DNA of 64,000 nucleotides from Rotaria sordida (lineage: Eukaryota > Rotifera > Eurotatoria > Philodinida > Philodinidae), in contig CAJNOL010000876.1 in NCBI GenBank assembly GCA_905250125.1, forward strand, positions 1 through 64,000, written 5' to 3'. Under the pieces are notes generated by a model. The model saw only the letters and a list, made by a program, of their open reading frames with translations. It ran no database searches and was not told the DNA's origin. A program made the translations under genes and the position numbers. Shown here piece after piece: positions 25,516-38,530 of the stretch; positions within the stretch are counted from its first letter, which is position 1; each line of letters opens with the position of its first letter.

Positions 25516-27220
25516 AATTGGTATTGCTACAGGAAATTCTTGTCCTAATGAAACAAATCTTATTTATGCTAATGATGGAATAGTTTTACATGATTGTCAT
25601 TCTGAAATACTTGCACATCGTGGTCTTATCAGATTTTTATTTGAACAAATTAAACAATCAAAAGATAATCAATCATCAATTTTTGAATATAATTCAACAA
25701 TCAATGAATATCAACTTCATTATAATATAGCATTTCATATGTATATATCATCATTACTATGTGGTAATGCTTCATTTAATATTTTATCAAATTCTATACG
25801 TTATAAACAAGGTCAAACAGAAGGTACTATACTTTATTCAACAAATTCAATACAATATTCAATAAAATCATGTAGTGATAAAATATATCGATGGAATATC
25901 TTAGGTATTCAAGGTGGTCTTCTGATAAATTTACTTACTAAACCAATTTATCTTGAATCAATAACATTAGCATGTGAAGCAACATTTGATCGTAATCACG
26001 TCAAATATTGATTATGTGAACGTTTAAATGAACATATTCATTCATTACCATCCCCATTTATTTGTCATTTATCTGATATTGATTGTCCGAAAACAAAATC
26101 ATTTCAACATGAAAGAAAAGTAGCTAAACTTCAAACAAGTGCATTTGCATGGAATACTACAAAGCCAGATAGAATGGAATTATTAGAACCTATGACTGGA
26201 AAATTGAGGTAAGATTCATAAAGATTTATATATGTTTTAAGCAATAAATATGAACGAAATTGAAATTAAAAATAGCTCATTCCGTTCATGTCTAGTTTTT
26301 AAAAACATTTAACTAATTGCATATGATTGTGTTGAATACATGACATACTATACAATGAAGTTGAAATTTTTTCTTTCGGCACTCAAAACTGTACATAGTG
26401 AAAATTTATAAATTTAACGATTGGGAAACTTTTAGAAAAAAAAATACATGAATAGTATCGTTGAATACCATAGAATACACCTGCATAATTAAATGTATTA
26501 ATCGGTATAAAACTAAACTGCTTTGTTTTTTTTCTTGGTAATAGATTGGATTCGAGCTTGGTTGAATTTCGAATTCTATTATTAATTTTGTTTTACTTTT
26601 GTTTTATAGAAATGATCGATCAATGTCTTTATTAAGTAAACGAAATCTTTTTGAAGATTGTACAAATTTTATTCAAGCAAATTTTCCTGATGATAATTCT
26701 TTACCATATACAACTTATCAGCAAGCTAAACAACTTAATAAAACATACGTTGCAGTAAAAGATCTTATTTCAACAGCTTTTCAATCTGAATCATCTGATA
26801 CAAATATATCATGGTTAAGTAAAAGTGATAAACTCGAACAATTTTCAATGGAATGATTCTGTTAGCGGTGATTCACCCTCATTCCTGCCCCTTGATGTTT
26901 TTCCATCTCTCTCTCTATCGCTTTGTGGTTGTTATTCTTTTTATTTTTATTTTCTCTTCTCTATTGTATCTTGTTATATATATATGTACGTGTTGTTAAG
27001 GACATTTAAACAGAATATATACTTTTAAATAAAATAAACGTAAGCTTGTCGAAGCGAGCTAACAGATTCCGAAAACGAAAATATTTCATGTTTTGTTTTT
27101 TTTCTTCATTTATTTTAATGTAATTCATGGGACCATGCGTACTCGATTTTGTTTTTCTTTTCTTTTCTTTTCTTTTTTAAACGAATATTGTTTTTCCATC
27201 ATAGTTTCTCTCTTTTGTAG

Positions 27221-28155
27221 ATGTTTCGAACATTGATTCGACCATTACAATCTGCTCGTATTATTCAGATTTCTATTCGAGTAAACAAGAATTATTTCAT
27301 AGACTTAATTACCTCTATTGTTTTTGTTTAATTAGACAACTGTTGTTGTTGAACGTGTACATCCATTGACGAAATTACGTCCAGGGGAAAATATTTATGA
27401 TTATAGTAAATACAAATATACCGATTTTCAATATCGCATTATTCGTGACACAGATACAGAAAAATGGGGAAATATTGATGTTATACTAACGGAATATGTT
27501 GAAGGTAAAAAAAAAGCAAAACGATGATTTTAAATATTTAATAAGAATTATTACTTTATAAATAGGTGTGGGTTATAAAGGTGAAATAGTTAATATTCCA
27601 CGTGAAATAACTTACAGAGAATTATTACCAGCACAATTAGCACTCTATCCAACACCAGAAAATATTGCATTATTTGAAGAAGAAAGAAAATTACTTGTAG
27701 ATCGACCACAAATATCACCATTTGTTATGAAATGTCGTGATTATTTGAAATCAATTGTGTTACAAATACCAATTAATCTTAAATCAAAAGAATGGTCATT
27801 AACAAAAGATAATATTCGTATTGCACTTCGACGTATTGTATGTTGTTGTTGTTTTTTTTTAATTTAAAATTTATTGATTCTTTTCAAAAATATTTTAGAA
27901 TGTTATGTGTGATGAAGATGCTATTATTTTAGAAGACGGTTCTATTAATCAAGATACATATAAATTAGGAGAAGAATTTAATGTTATTCTTAAAGTAAAT
28001 TTAATTTAATTTTCTTTTAAGATAATATGATTTTAATTTCTGTTCTTTAGATCAATCCACTTGTTGAAGTATCTATAAAATGTGTCATTGTTCCTGTTGA
28101 TAAAGCTAAATTATGGGATGAATATCAATTATCAAAACGACGACCTAAAACATAG
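27221..28155 (+). CDS. MRPL9: Mitochondrial large-subunit ribosomal protein bL9m
   Basis: Structural protein of the mitochondrial ribosome. Five exons, 27221-27280, 27336-27504, 27566-27837, 27899-27994 and 28051-28155, all in phase, give 233 residues. The N-terminus MFRTLIRPLQSARIIQ is a basic, acid-free stretch fitting a mitochondrial targeting peptide. TTVVVERVHPLTKLRPGE, then ILTEYVEGVGYKGEIVNI (the L9 core, comparable to LTQSVENVGVRGDLVSV of human MRPL9) and RELLPAQLALYPTPENIALF (comparable to LLPQGLAVYASPENKKLF) are diagnostic. It ends SKRRPKT, TAG. Introns are 52-61 nt. Confidence 0.93.
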
Positions 28156-31100
28156 TGTTTTGTTTTTTGATATTTCATGTTAATTATGTTTTGTTTAGTA
28201 AACAACAGATTTTTTTTTAAATAAATAAAGAATAAGAAATTATATTAACATTTAGACTTATTTCGATTCACAGAAGAAAAAAAATAATACATTTATTTCA
28301 ATACTATATTGAATGAATATGTGAGAAAGCACCACATAATTTGTTAAACGCAATAGTTTCTTCATTTCACTCTTAGAAAATTCTGCCTACAAGTCCGTTG
28401 TCTTGATCATCATCATCTCATATTCTAATAATTAACATACTTCTAAACATCGAATTATATAATGACGGATATTGTCTGTATGAATTTTTATATAGCAAAA
28501 AAAGATCTGGATTAACCTTTGTTATATCTGTTACCAGTTCTTTTGAAAATAAAATAGTTTAAGAATTATAACAAAGTGTAACTCCTTCCTTTATTTCTAT
28601 TCTCAACAACATACGTACACGATCATTCTTATACTTTGCCTTGCAGTTGAAATCTTATTTCATTGGGTGTGTGAGTATAGGTATAAATAAAGAGAAGATT
28701 TACACCTTCATACTTGTGCTGAAAACAGATGCAGATACTTTAATCATAATATATGAAAAGTTTTAGTCACAAAAAAATGCTTCATTGCTGAGATATGAGC
28801 TAGTGAAGAAATGCATATGTTTCACAACGGAAGTGGAAAATCCATCTTGGTTACACACATAACTCAAGAAGGATAATTTCGTTTTGACTGAAATGTTTGA
28901 TGTCTAATAAGCGCAATAAGATCTCTTTAGGAACAACATTTGAGGTCAAACTTTGTGCCTTAGATTTTTCTCGATAAATGATGGCACTGGTTAGAGACTG
29001 CAGTGAAATAATCATCATTTCAAAAAAATGACCTATAATCTCAAATTCTCGTGGCATTCTTCCGATTATAATATTCATTAATGAACATAGTAAGTTTAAT
29101 CGCGAAACCATTTTATCCATTGCTAGAATTTTCTTGCAACTGTGCTTTTGTTGTGCTGTGCAGATATAAAGTCGGTTGCCTGTCATGAACAAGAAATTAC
29201 GCTTACTACTCTGTCCTTTTAACTAGGTGAAGAAAAATAGTGTTTGTGCCAAATATTAATTACATCACTTGAACGTGTTTGGAGTACAAATGAGCAAAAA
29301 AAAAGAAATGCATTATGCTCATCAGATGATGAAAAAGTGGATCAATAACAAGGAAAATAGGAAATTTTTATTTGCATATAAGAATTTTTGCCGTAATGTC
29401 AGACTTCTTTAATCAGTTCAATAACATCTTGTGGTTGTATTTCGCTGTTACGAAACTTTAAGTTTTTCCAATGATCCGTATTTGTTTGAATTCTAATAGG
29501 ATATGGTGAACTACATACAATTGATGCTGTTTCAAACTAAATTAAGACATCTGATTGGAGCTTCAACTATATGACCTCAATTAGATTTATGAATTCAATT
29601 TCCATTCTTTGTCTAGTCTGTTTGAAGCCTAAAATTAGAAAAAGAAACGTCGTTAAACCCTTTCGGACAATATGTAAATAAAAAATTTATTGAAAACTGC
29701 TGGATTTTATGATTATTCAATGACTTTTAGATGCAATAATTACTATGAGAGAAAAAAATTTCGTATGTCTTATTGATATATTCCAATGTTTTGTATTACT
29801 TACAGCATATTAATGTACTGGGAAAAATTTGATTATGTTAAAACAAACTAATAAAACATTAACAGTAATATATATAATTGTCAAGTGTGAAGTCGAACAA
29901 AATGATTTACACACCATAGACATTTATCTGATCGATAATTATAAGTAGTTGACAAAAGTACATAACAATGTATAGTAAAACAGAAGAGAAAGAATAAGAA
30001 ATTGTATTGCATGAACATATTGATTATTATCGAAATAAATACTTTTGAAAAGTAAATAATTTGCTATTAAAAATTTTTTAGTTTTGATTATATATTAGAT
30101 AGATTACACATACTAAAAATAATTTTATTGTTATTTAATTAACAATTGATAATATGAATAAATGCCAATCGCATTCTTTCTTTTTTTTTGAGTTTATCTC
30201 TGGCGAAAAAACTAGTAACTTAATTGAAGAGTGTGAATGAAATTTGTATCATTTGAATTTAGCATAAACAAACTGTTGTACATTTTAGATGTATACAAGT
30301 ATAATCCCTCTTGACTTAATCGTTTACATTGCAAAGATAAGAATGATTAATCAATATAATTTATAATTGATTGAATATTTCAAAAAACGAGAAAGATTTC
30401 GATAAATTAAATTACCAGAAATTAGTTAGAAAATGTATGAAGAAAATGAATAATGATTACTCTTATATGAGATATTTTGATCAACATATTTTATTTCAAT
30501 TATTCTAATCCACGCTGACATATATTACCAATATAATCTCTTCGACAAAAATACAAAACATTTCAAATGGTGCATTGATTTAATGTAACACAAGTATTAT
30601 TATTCAAACATTAAATTGAAAGAGCAAGTGTTTAATGCAATAGGATATTTAAAATCGATACGATCAATAATGGAGAGAAGGAGAAAGAGAATGTATCATT
30701 GTTGTAGGCAATCAATTTTGAGCATGTATAATAACAATTTAAAGTTTCATATTGTTCGATCATACATCGATTCAAGCCAATCGTCATCTAAATAGAAAAT
30801 ATGATTCATCTGAATTGATAATGAATTAATTCTTAACAAGATTTTGTTCAATTTCGTATTGGTATTTCGAGGTGTAGAAAAATGAATAACAGCTAAAAAA
30901 TTTCGAAAATCGAACTTAATAAAACCATGATAAAGGTGTAAGTTCATAAATAGAATAATTTGTGTCTCGATAAACATTAAAAAAAAACGATTGAATTATT
31001 TACTTATTGTATATTGTAAATTCATTAATCGATAATAATTTTAATTGATAAGTTACTTCAAGGGAAAATCTTTAATGAATTGTTTCATACGTCAACATTT

Positions 31101-33751
31101 GTTTATTTTCATCGAATAGATGACAAAAAGTATCAAATCGATAAATCAAATGTTGACTGAATGCAGCTGATTTTTCAACTCGATAGAAAATAGTAAGACG
31201 TTCACTTTGTATTTCATAGTAGATTTCATAATAGCAAAAAAACATAAGCATCCATAGTTATCATTGATTCGATTTTTAATCATAATATTTCGATAATAAT
31301 GAATATTATTGAAAGAAAATAGTAATAGGAACTATCATTAATATAGAAAAAAAGGACGTTATTAAGAAGTACCAAAACATCACAAAATTCTTATCTTCAT
31401 CATCTCGTTTGTCATCAATTATCTGATTGAATCATTGTTCTTTCAATATATACGATCTATTCCTTCATGTATATTGATAATTCATATCACAAGGTGAATT
31501 TTCATGATAACTTAAAAATAATTCAACATTGCTAAGTGATCAATCTCTTATCTTTTCTACTGGTACACAACTAATAATAGCCGAATCAAAGTAAGTACAT
31601 AGATATTGATTGGATACATATATAAGAAGAGATGAATTTGAAAGACAATTACAAATAAGTTTTATCATAACCATTGAGTCAATTCCAGTTGCTATGACAA
31701 TAATGATAACCAGCATGACTTCATCATTTTTTCATACTCTATTTCTTCACGTTCATTTGAATTCTTTCAATGAGAGAATAGAATATAGTAAAGTAATGGC
31801 GTAAAATTCTTTGAAAGAATATGTATGTGGAAGAGGAAATAATCTGTTAATACACAATGAAAATCATTCAAGAGAAAAACCGATCGTTGTATATGTTGAA
31901 TAAATGAATCTCAAAAAGATCTAATAAAAAAAAAAGAATAGATCAAAACAAGATTAATTTAACGTTTTTTCGATGCTTCACAATAATTAAATGTTTCAAT
32001 GAGACAAGGATAAATGTAGCCATGCGATGATTGATTTTTAAAAAAAAGATTTTCTGTTACTATATGAGAAGAAATGAATATCAAGTTTGTATTCTTGACA
32101 TTCATTGGCTTTTATATTCGCACGATATGTATTGGTTAAATCAATCGTATGACATATGTCAAATTATTTTTTTTTTAACATATATATTTATTGTGCCATA
32201 TAAATGTTTTTGTTCACAATATGTTTAAAAAAAAGTAGTATAAAGATGAGAGAGAAGTGAAAAAGAACATGAAAAGTACGTGAAGAGAGAGATAACAATG
32301 CAAAGAGAAAACATTACCGGCCACATGTAGAGAAAGAGAAAAACAAACAAATCAAATCTCAAGGGAGGATGATAGAAAATATTTAAATACAAATGTATTC
32401 AATGCATTTGTGGAAGTTCTAAAGCAGTCATATTGTTTAATATGGACACAATCAAATGCAGCCCATTCCATGAGACAGTTCTTCGCTTGCCTAACTAATC
32501 TATTATAAAATCTACTGTTCGTTCTAAACCCCAGTTCCTTCGTCCAGCATTTATTAACATCAGTTATTAACAGGTAGGCATTCAAACTTTGTTGAAATAC
32601 AAGACACATATGTCAAATTATTGATTATATCAATGAAGATAATCAAATATACTATTGAAATAATTTCATTGTATCAAATACAATATTTAATTGAATTTTG
32701 TTTTTTCACATTAAATACAAATCATATTTGTTTAAAATACTTTTTGCTAATATTTTTTGTTTTGAATAATTTCATCGAATGAATTTTGTTTTTCATTGTT
32801 ATTAGTAATACAATTTATGAAGAGATAAGTTGTATAACTATCAATATAATTAATTGGCACAAACCATTTAAAAGAAGTTCTGTCGGAGTGATATTAAACA
32901 ATGGAAGCTCAACAAATGTGGATTTTTTTAAACATGTTTTATTGAAATCGCCTAAAGAAAGATGAATAAAATTAAGAAATTACATAACGATCCAGCTTGT
33001 GAAAACTATTGTCAAAACGATAGACACACTCATAATTGGTCATGAAAAACAATATGTGTGTGCGTTATAGCTGATAAGGGCTATCGCACATTATACAGAA
33101 TGATATGATATTAAAAAGAAGTGACCTTTTATCTTTGTTTTACTTTGAAAAAGTGAAATTAGTTAATAACATGCTTCATACATAGATTTAAAAAATCGAT
33201 ATTTTTCAACCTTATTTTACCAAATAGAGTAAAAATAAAGCACTATTCCTAATATTAAATAAGATTATTAAAGTATTCATTCGACTGAATGTTGAATTAT
33301 GATTTGTCAATCTGAAATCGAAAGATATTCACAAGCTTTCTTTTTGTGTAGAAAAAAACAACTGTAAAACAAATAAAATAACGACTTGTGTTGAAATCAA
33401 ATATGTGATTAAGTACAATGGAATAGGTCAAAAAAATTTTCTGAACTCTTTTTGTAAGACCTATTTTGTTATAAGATAAGCTTATAGACCATGATAAAAA
33501 AAGATTCTTTGTAGCTAATAGTTCGTCACGGATGAAAGGTTGCAAAAGAACATAAAAGACAATTTAATTGATATACTTTTTTTATTCATTCTATCATGTT
33601 TTAAACTGATTCTATGCATTACTATAAAGAAGAAACATGTAGTAATTTTATTCTAAATATATATAATACTCCATTTATCTTTTAAGAAAAATTGTTCTCG
33701 CGTAGTTCGTTTCATTTGGTAACTGTTGAATGATTTGTGAGAACAGTGTGC
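28156..33751. other. Long gene-poor AT-rich region
   Basis: No intact gene was recognised in over 5 kb. Open frames at 28851-29192 (minus), 31610-31804 (plus) and 32352-32609 (minus) have no splice context or family resemblance. A decayed coding stretch is listed separately at 30747-31245. No transposon ends were found by eye. Confidence 0.5.
30747..31245 (-). pseudogene. Decayed coding sequence, unrecognised
   Basis: Two minus-strand stretches look once-coding: 31245-31078 (IYYEIQSERLTIFYRVEKSA...RFDTFCHLFDENK) and 30977-30747 (IKFDFRNFLAVIHFSTPRN...YLDDDWLESMYDRTI). They are separated by stops and frame changes. The second is faintly like the C-terminal part of the bdelloid F-box-like family, but this is weak. 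I do not know the function. Confidence 0.3.
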
Positions 33752-33997
33752 ACGAGAGTCTGTTGAGTCCAAGATTTTCGGATCCGGATCCGGTCAAATT
33801 AGACTTTGAAACTCAATGAAATTTTCTAATCGAAATTGGACAGCCGCCCCGAGGATACGAGATATTCTTGTTTCAATTTTTTGTATTCGATGACTAGTGC
33901 ATCATACACATTTCTCAAACGACTAGAGTCTATCGGATCCAAAATTTTCGGATGCAGACCTGATTGAATCCAGGACCAATCCGAGAGGCTCTAGTAT
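33752..33997. repeat. GGATCCGG-motif repeat block
   Basis: AGTCCAAGATTTTCGGATCC at about 33767 and CGGATCCAAAATTTTCGGAT at about 33937 are related copies. The right one ends in inverted borders CTAGAGTCTATCGGAT / ATCCGAGAGGCTCTAG. A similar motif set occurs at 55250-55475. Probably one or two miniature elements; no target duplication was seen. Confidence 0.55.
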
Positions 33998-34156
33998 ACA
34001 CATGTACATCAAGCGTTACAAATCAGTGTCTTTTATATTGATAAAATTCTATTAATACAATTTCATTAAAGAAAAAAACAAAATCCACAAAGCTTAATCT
34101 GTTTGATTGCATAACAGTATGACTTTTGTGTAAATTATTTTCTTTTTAATGCATGA

Positions 34157-34256
34157 CAGTGTGGGACTCGGATCGGGTCAGACCCGTGGTCGGGTCGGAT
34201 CAAGGTTCGCTAAACTCGGGTCGGGTCACAAAAAAAGTGACTCATGTCAGACACTG
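34157..34256. mobile_element. 100-bp hAT-type miniature element, CGGGTCGGGT motif
   Basis: The ends are CAGTGTGGGACTC and the complement of GAGTCA...GACACTG (CAGTGTCTGACATG). The target duplication is ATGCATGA / ATGCGTGG, matching at 6 of 8 positions. The interior repeats CGGGTC (GGATCGGGTCAGACCCG, GTCGGGTCGGATC, CTCGGGTCGGGTCAC). Confidence 0.75.
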
Positions 34257-34773
34257 ATGCGTGGACATGAAAACAATGAAGACCGATATAAAATATTAGT
34301 AATCGATAATGCTCTATTCTAATTTATTCAAAAAGTTATAAATCATTTAGATAACAGAGAAGTCTGTCGCAGCACAGCAGTCGTTTGTTTTATAGACATT
34401 GTAAAATAGCATGAATCTACATGGAATTTCAATGTCCACAAATGTAACGCTCTGAGACTTGATGAACCTCATGAATTAATAACAACAGTTATAGTTCAGT
34501 ACAAGTATAGCAGTGAAATTCGAAAATATTGTTTTTTAAATACTATCATGACAGAGCAAACCTATTTTTTTTTATAGCTCATTGCGGAGCACGAGCTTTT
34601 CGTTGCTATCATTGTGGCAGGATTTCAACCACAATGGACATCTTTGTTAGATGACCAAATAAACTAACCATAGTCTTTACGTAAATAAGATAATATTCTA
34701 TCAAAAAAATCTGACATTTAGATATTACTGTTTATTTAATGCGAATAATATTTATTATCAAAAAAAAAAATTC

Positions 34774-35766
34774 TTACGAAATACGATGAAATCTAAAATA
34801 ATGATTTTGTGTGCTATCATTATCACCAACTGATACAATAATACGTTTTCCCCGTGCTTGTAATCGTTTAGCATTTGAATAACAAGGTCGAATATAAAAT
34901 TGATTCTCATTATCAATTTTTTCAAAAGTAAATGTTGAACATGAACGAAATGTTTCTTTTCGATGTGTTGAAAGAATAGATGAAGGTATCCAATGTTCTT
35001 CAGGTTCATTGATTGGTAAAACTGTTAAAAGATGTTGTGTTTGTTTTTGACGTAATTCATATTCAAGACAACATTGATTATTATCAATTTGTTTTATAGA
35101 AAAAATATGTTCACAATGAAATTCCTTTGGCATTATACATAAATCATTTTCACTATCTGTTAACCACTCACCAGTTGGCACATATTCAATCATATATAAA
35201 CCATTAGGAAGATAGTCACTTTCAGAGAATCGTTTTAATAAAATAAGATTATTCATTGTTGATAAATGCAATAGAACTGACGATGCTATTGGAGTTTTTT
35301 GAAATTCATCATTTCTACATTTTTCAAGTAGACGATGACTAATTTTTTCACCGACGATTTTATCATTAAAAATAAAATTTAATGACATAAGTTTATGATG
35401 TATTAAATTTGCTACATAATGACGAATGTCTTCTTTTTCAGAACAACCATAAATAGTCAATTTATCTAAATTAGGACAATAAGTTTTTATTGATTTAATA
35501 TATGTTGATAAACAATATTGATAACCAATTGATAAATAACGAAGATTAAATCCAATTAATGGTAAAGCAGTTGATAAACAATATTGAAAAATAATATCAT
35601 CATTAATTTTTGTTAAATCAAATTGTTTTCCAATAAAATATTTTACAGGTAACGAGAAATGATTACTCAATTCTAAGAACGAATAAGTAATATGTGGTTT
35701 ATGAAGATATTTGAAAATTAAAAGAAATATTTCTGGTGGTAAATTGACCAAAGATATTATTGGCAT
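34774..35766 (-). CDS. F-box-like protein
   Basis: A single open frame of 330 residues from the ATG at 35766 (MPIISLVNLPPEIFLLIFKY) to TAA. LPPEIFLLIFKYLH near the N-terminus is an F-box-like motif, which would bind Skp1 in an SCF ubiquitin ligase. The middle contains leucine-rich turns (NLRYLSIGYQYC, CPNLDKLTIYGCS), and the C-terminal half (residues about 195-330) has regular beta-rich blocks such as GLYMIEYVPTGEWLTDS and RPCYSNAKRLQARGKR, possibly a beta-trefoil. A longer start would need TTG. An acceptor-like TTTTTTAG stands 10 bp upstream of the ATG, and a possible 5' exon with a short upstream ORF lies at 36000-35872. Substrate unknown. Confidence 0.75.
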   Translation of the reverse strand: MPIISLVNLPPEIFLLIFKYLHKPHITYSFLELSNHFSLPVKYFIGKQFDLTKINDDIIFQYCLSTALPLIGFNLRYLSIGYQYCLSTYIKSIKTYCPNLDKLTIYGCSEKEDIRHYVANLIHHKLMSLNFIFNDKIVGEKISHRLLEKCRNDEFQKTPIASSVLLHLSTMNNLILLKRFSESDYLPNGLYMIEYVPTGEWLTDSENDLCIMPKEFHCEHIFSIKQIDNNQCCLEYELRQKQTQHLLTVLPINEPEEHWIPSSILSTHRKETFRSCSTFTFEKIDNENQFYIRPCYSNAKRLQARGKRIIVSVGDNDSTQNHYFRFHRIS

Positions 35767-36374
35767 AATGAAGAAGCTAAAAAACAACAACAAGTGAAAG
35801 AAAAATATATGTTAATTTATGTTTTGGACTCTGATAACATATGAAAGAAGAAAAGAAGAAAAGTAAAATATACCTTGATTATGAGTACTGATAACTCTCA
35901 TGTCTTGTTGATATTTTATCTTCATATAAGTCCAAAGTAAAATAAAAAATAAAAAAATAAATTTCCATTGAAAATCTTGAATCTCGACATCAATTTTCAT
36001 TCTATGACAAAGAAATTTTGTTGCTCGATAGATTTATTCATATTATAGTATTTGTTTTTTTTTGTTCAAATATGTAATAAGTTTTATTTCGAGTAATTAC
36101 AATTTATGTAGAGTAAAATCATAAGAACAGATTATTTTTATGCCATATGGCAAATAAATACAACAGATGAATGAAGAAAATGTCGAACGTTGGTATCTTT
36201 ATAAATGTTTTTTTTTTTTGTAGCAAAAAATAATAATAGTTAGAGAAGACAAAAACAGGATGATAATGGATTTTCTTCCAAACAAGAAATTACTAGTTGC
36301 TCTTAAATTATTGTGTTAATTTATTTCAAAATTATTCTTTATTGTTTGTTTTACGATATGTATAAGAAAATATT

Positions 36375-38530
36375 ATTTACTATTAGAATATCTCTATGAG
36401 AACTCAATCGCGTTGGACAAAATGATCACTGATTGTACTAAAAGATTCAGTGAGGATAGGACTTTTAATTCGAACCATATCCTTTTTTTGTTGAAAGGGT
36501 TAGAATTAGAAACGTTTTTCGTTTTTGATAGAGATTGACTCAAAATAACTGGAGGCTTGAAAAACAAAAAAACTTCATAAATCTTTAATGTACAATTTCA
36601 ATCAATTATTTTCAATTGCTTATTTCGCTAAAACAATATCGAAAACGAAACTTAAACGATATTCAGATTTCTCAAAAATAGGCATATTAAATCATATTAA
36701 TTTTGACTTCAGGTTTAAAACAGATTTGAAATTCATTTATGTCCTGAGTACATATCAATCATACAAATACTACAAAATCATTTTTGATTCGTTGATTTTT
36801 GCGAACAGCTGAATTGCTCTTTATACCAGCGTCATGTATTCGATAGAATGCCAATATCTCTACAATTCTAATAGTGTACAATGCTAAGCGTATAATCGGG
36901 GTAACTTTGTTAAGTATATGTTTTCATTTTTATCTCTTAAAGTCACATGAAGTGAAAATCAAAAGCTTCTACGAATATCGAACTTCGATTTGCATGAAGT
37001 TTGCCGAGTTTATAGAGTTACGAAAAATGGTGTTTTTTGCTTGTTACTTTTTTTCCAGTACTCACCTATGTCATCTATTGACAAAGTTTATTATCAATAA
37101 ATATCTTGATAGAGAGTTTTTTAGGTGTTTCTTTAATCAATGGCGAAGTTCTCTGGAGATAGATTTACTAAAGTTTCATGTGTTATTACACTTAATTCAA
37201 TAAGATTCACTATAAATATGTATAAAGAACTCAAGATAGAAGACTTTCAAATTAAAATTATATAAGAATTCAGACGACGCTTATTTGAATACTTCCATCA
37301 TACCATATTTCCCTACTTTTTGTGATCTGTTCTTGCTTCCATTTCTTTATCAAAATTCCAACGAATCTACACTATTAAATACTATTGAATAGCGTGACTG
37401 AAGCTCTACAATATATTATAAAACTATCGGAAATCTTTTATGTGAAGATCAGAATTTGTATATGAAGAAACACTACGAATTTGATTGCTATTTTTGAAGA
37501 ATATTTTCCGTCAACATATACCAAGACTATTGTATTACACGACAACAATAACAGTCTAAAATATGCGACAAAATTGAATATTTTCGGTATAATTAGAAAT
37601 AAGGCGTGTACATTGCTTTAACGTAAAATAATTAAATATCATATTCATCATTAGTTTCTTTCTAGTATTAGATCAACTGTACATGGTTAGATTCATATTT
37701 ACCATGAAAACTTAAGTTGATTAGATATTATCGGGATCTTCGAAGGAATACCTAAAAAAACTCATTACTCAGACATTTACTGATAATAATGACATATGTC
37801 ACTACTAAAAAAGCAACAAATGACAAATCTTTTTTTTTGATTAAAATCATCAGTTTTTGTAACTCTATAAACTCAGCAAGTTTCATACAAATCGAAGATT
37901 CGACATTCGTATGAACTTTTAATTTCCGTTTTATGTGACTTTAAGAGATAAAAATGCAGATACATATTTAATTAAGTTGACTCAATTGTTTAACTGGATT
38001 AAACATACTCAGAATTCTATATTATTAGAATTGTAAAGCAATTTATGCTCCATCGAAGGCACGGCATTACTAGAAAGAGCAGTTTAGCTGGTCACAAAAA
38101 CCAACGAACCAAAAGTGATTCTGTATTATTGTATGATTGATGCGTAGTCAGGATGTAAATGAATTTTCAAGATTTATTTTTCAAAACTAAAGTTAAATTA
38201 AATATAGTTTGATGTGTTTATTCACGAGGAATCTGGATATCATCTAGATTTTTGTTTTCGATCTTATTTTAGTGAAATAAACAATTTGAAAACAATTGAT
38301 TGACGTTGTTCAGAAAAGGTTTGTGAAGATTTTTTGTTGTTTTCACGATACAAATTATTTTGAGTCTGTCTCTTTCAAAAAGGGACAAACGTTCTTAATT
38401 CTAATCCTTTCACAAAAATACGGTTCGAATTAAAAAATCCTACAGATATTGAAAGCTTTTGGTAGAATCAATAATGACTTTTTTGTTCGACATGATTGAA
38501 TTTCCATAGAAATACTCATTATTATAATTG
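36375..38530. repeat. About 2.1-kb inverted-repeat element with about 650-bp arms
   Basis: 36400-37060 and 37810-38500 are inverted copies. Examples: ACTTTTAATTCGAACC near 36470 against the complement near 38430; TTTTTATCTCTTAAAGTCACAT near 36932 against the complement near 37940; GTTTATAGAGTTAC near 37010 against the complement near 37860. The loop of about 750 bp carries no recognisable transposase. The arms differ at about one base in four to five, so the element is old. The exact ends are unclear. Confidence 0.8.

Larger units (their letters stand above)
21756..26856 (+). pseudogene. ADAR-family adenosine deaminase pseudogene
   Basis: Exons 21756-22183, 22245-22564, 24081-26208 and 26610-26856 keep consistent phases. 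The N-terminal half is low-complexity, Tyr/Ser/Asn-rich. A double-stranded RNA-binding domain lies at about 24815-25060 (LNEYAQQKKF, SINGRSFPSSS). The deaminase domain follows: LLGRKTLACMLM, DCHSEILAHRGLIRFLF (HAE of ADAR is HSE), SSLLCGNASF (usual SPCG altered), SCSDKIYRWNILGIQGGLL, and the C-terminal YVAVKDLISTAF. Lesions: in-frame stops at 22005, 24710 and 26009, a one-base shift near 25005, and insertions at 22397-22477, 24376-24614 and 25219-25515. With those removed the frame rejoins cleanly (RVIGIATGNSC). It once encoded an RNA A-to-I editing enzyme; related copies probably survive elsewhere in the degenerate-tetraploid genome. Confidence 0.85.

Noticed and set aside
32352-32609. 85-residue minus-strand open frame in the gene-poor region
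   Set aside because: Composition is borderline, but no neighbouring exon, splice site or family could be found.
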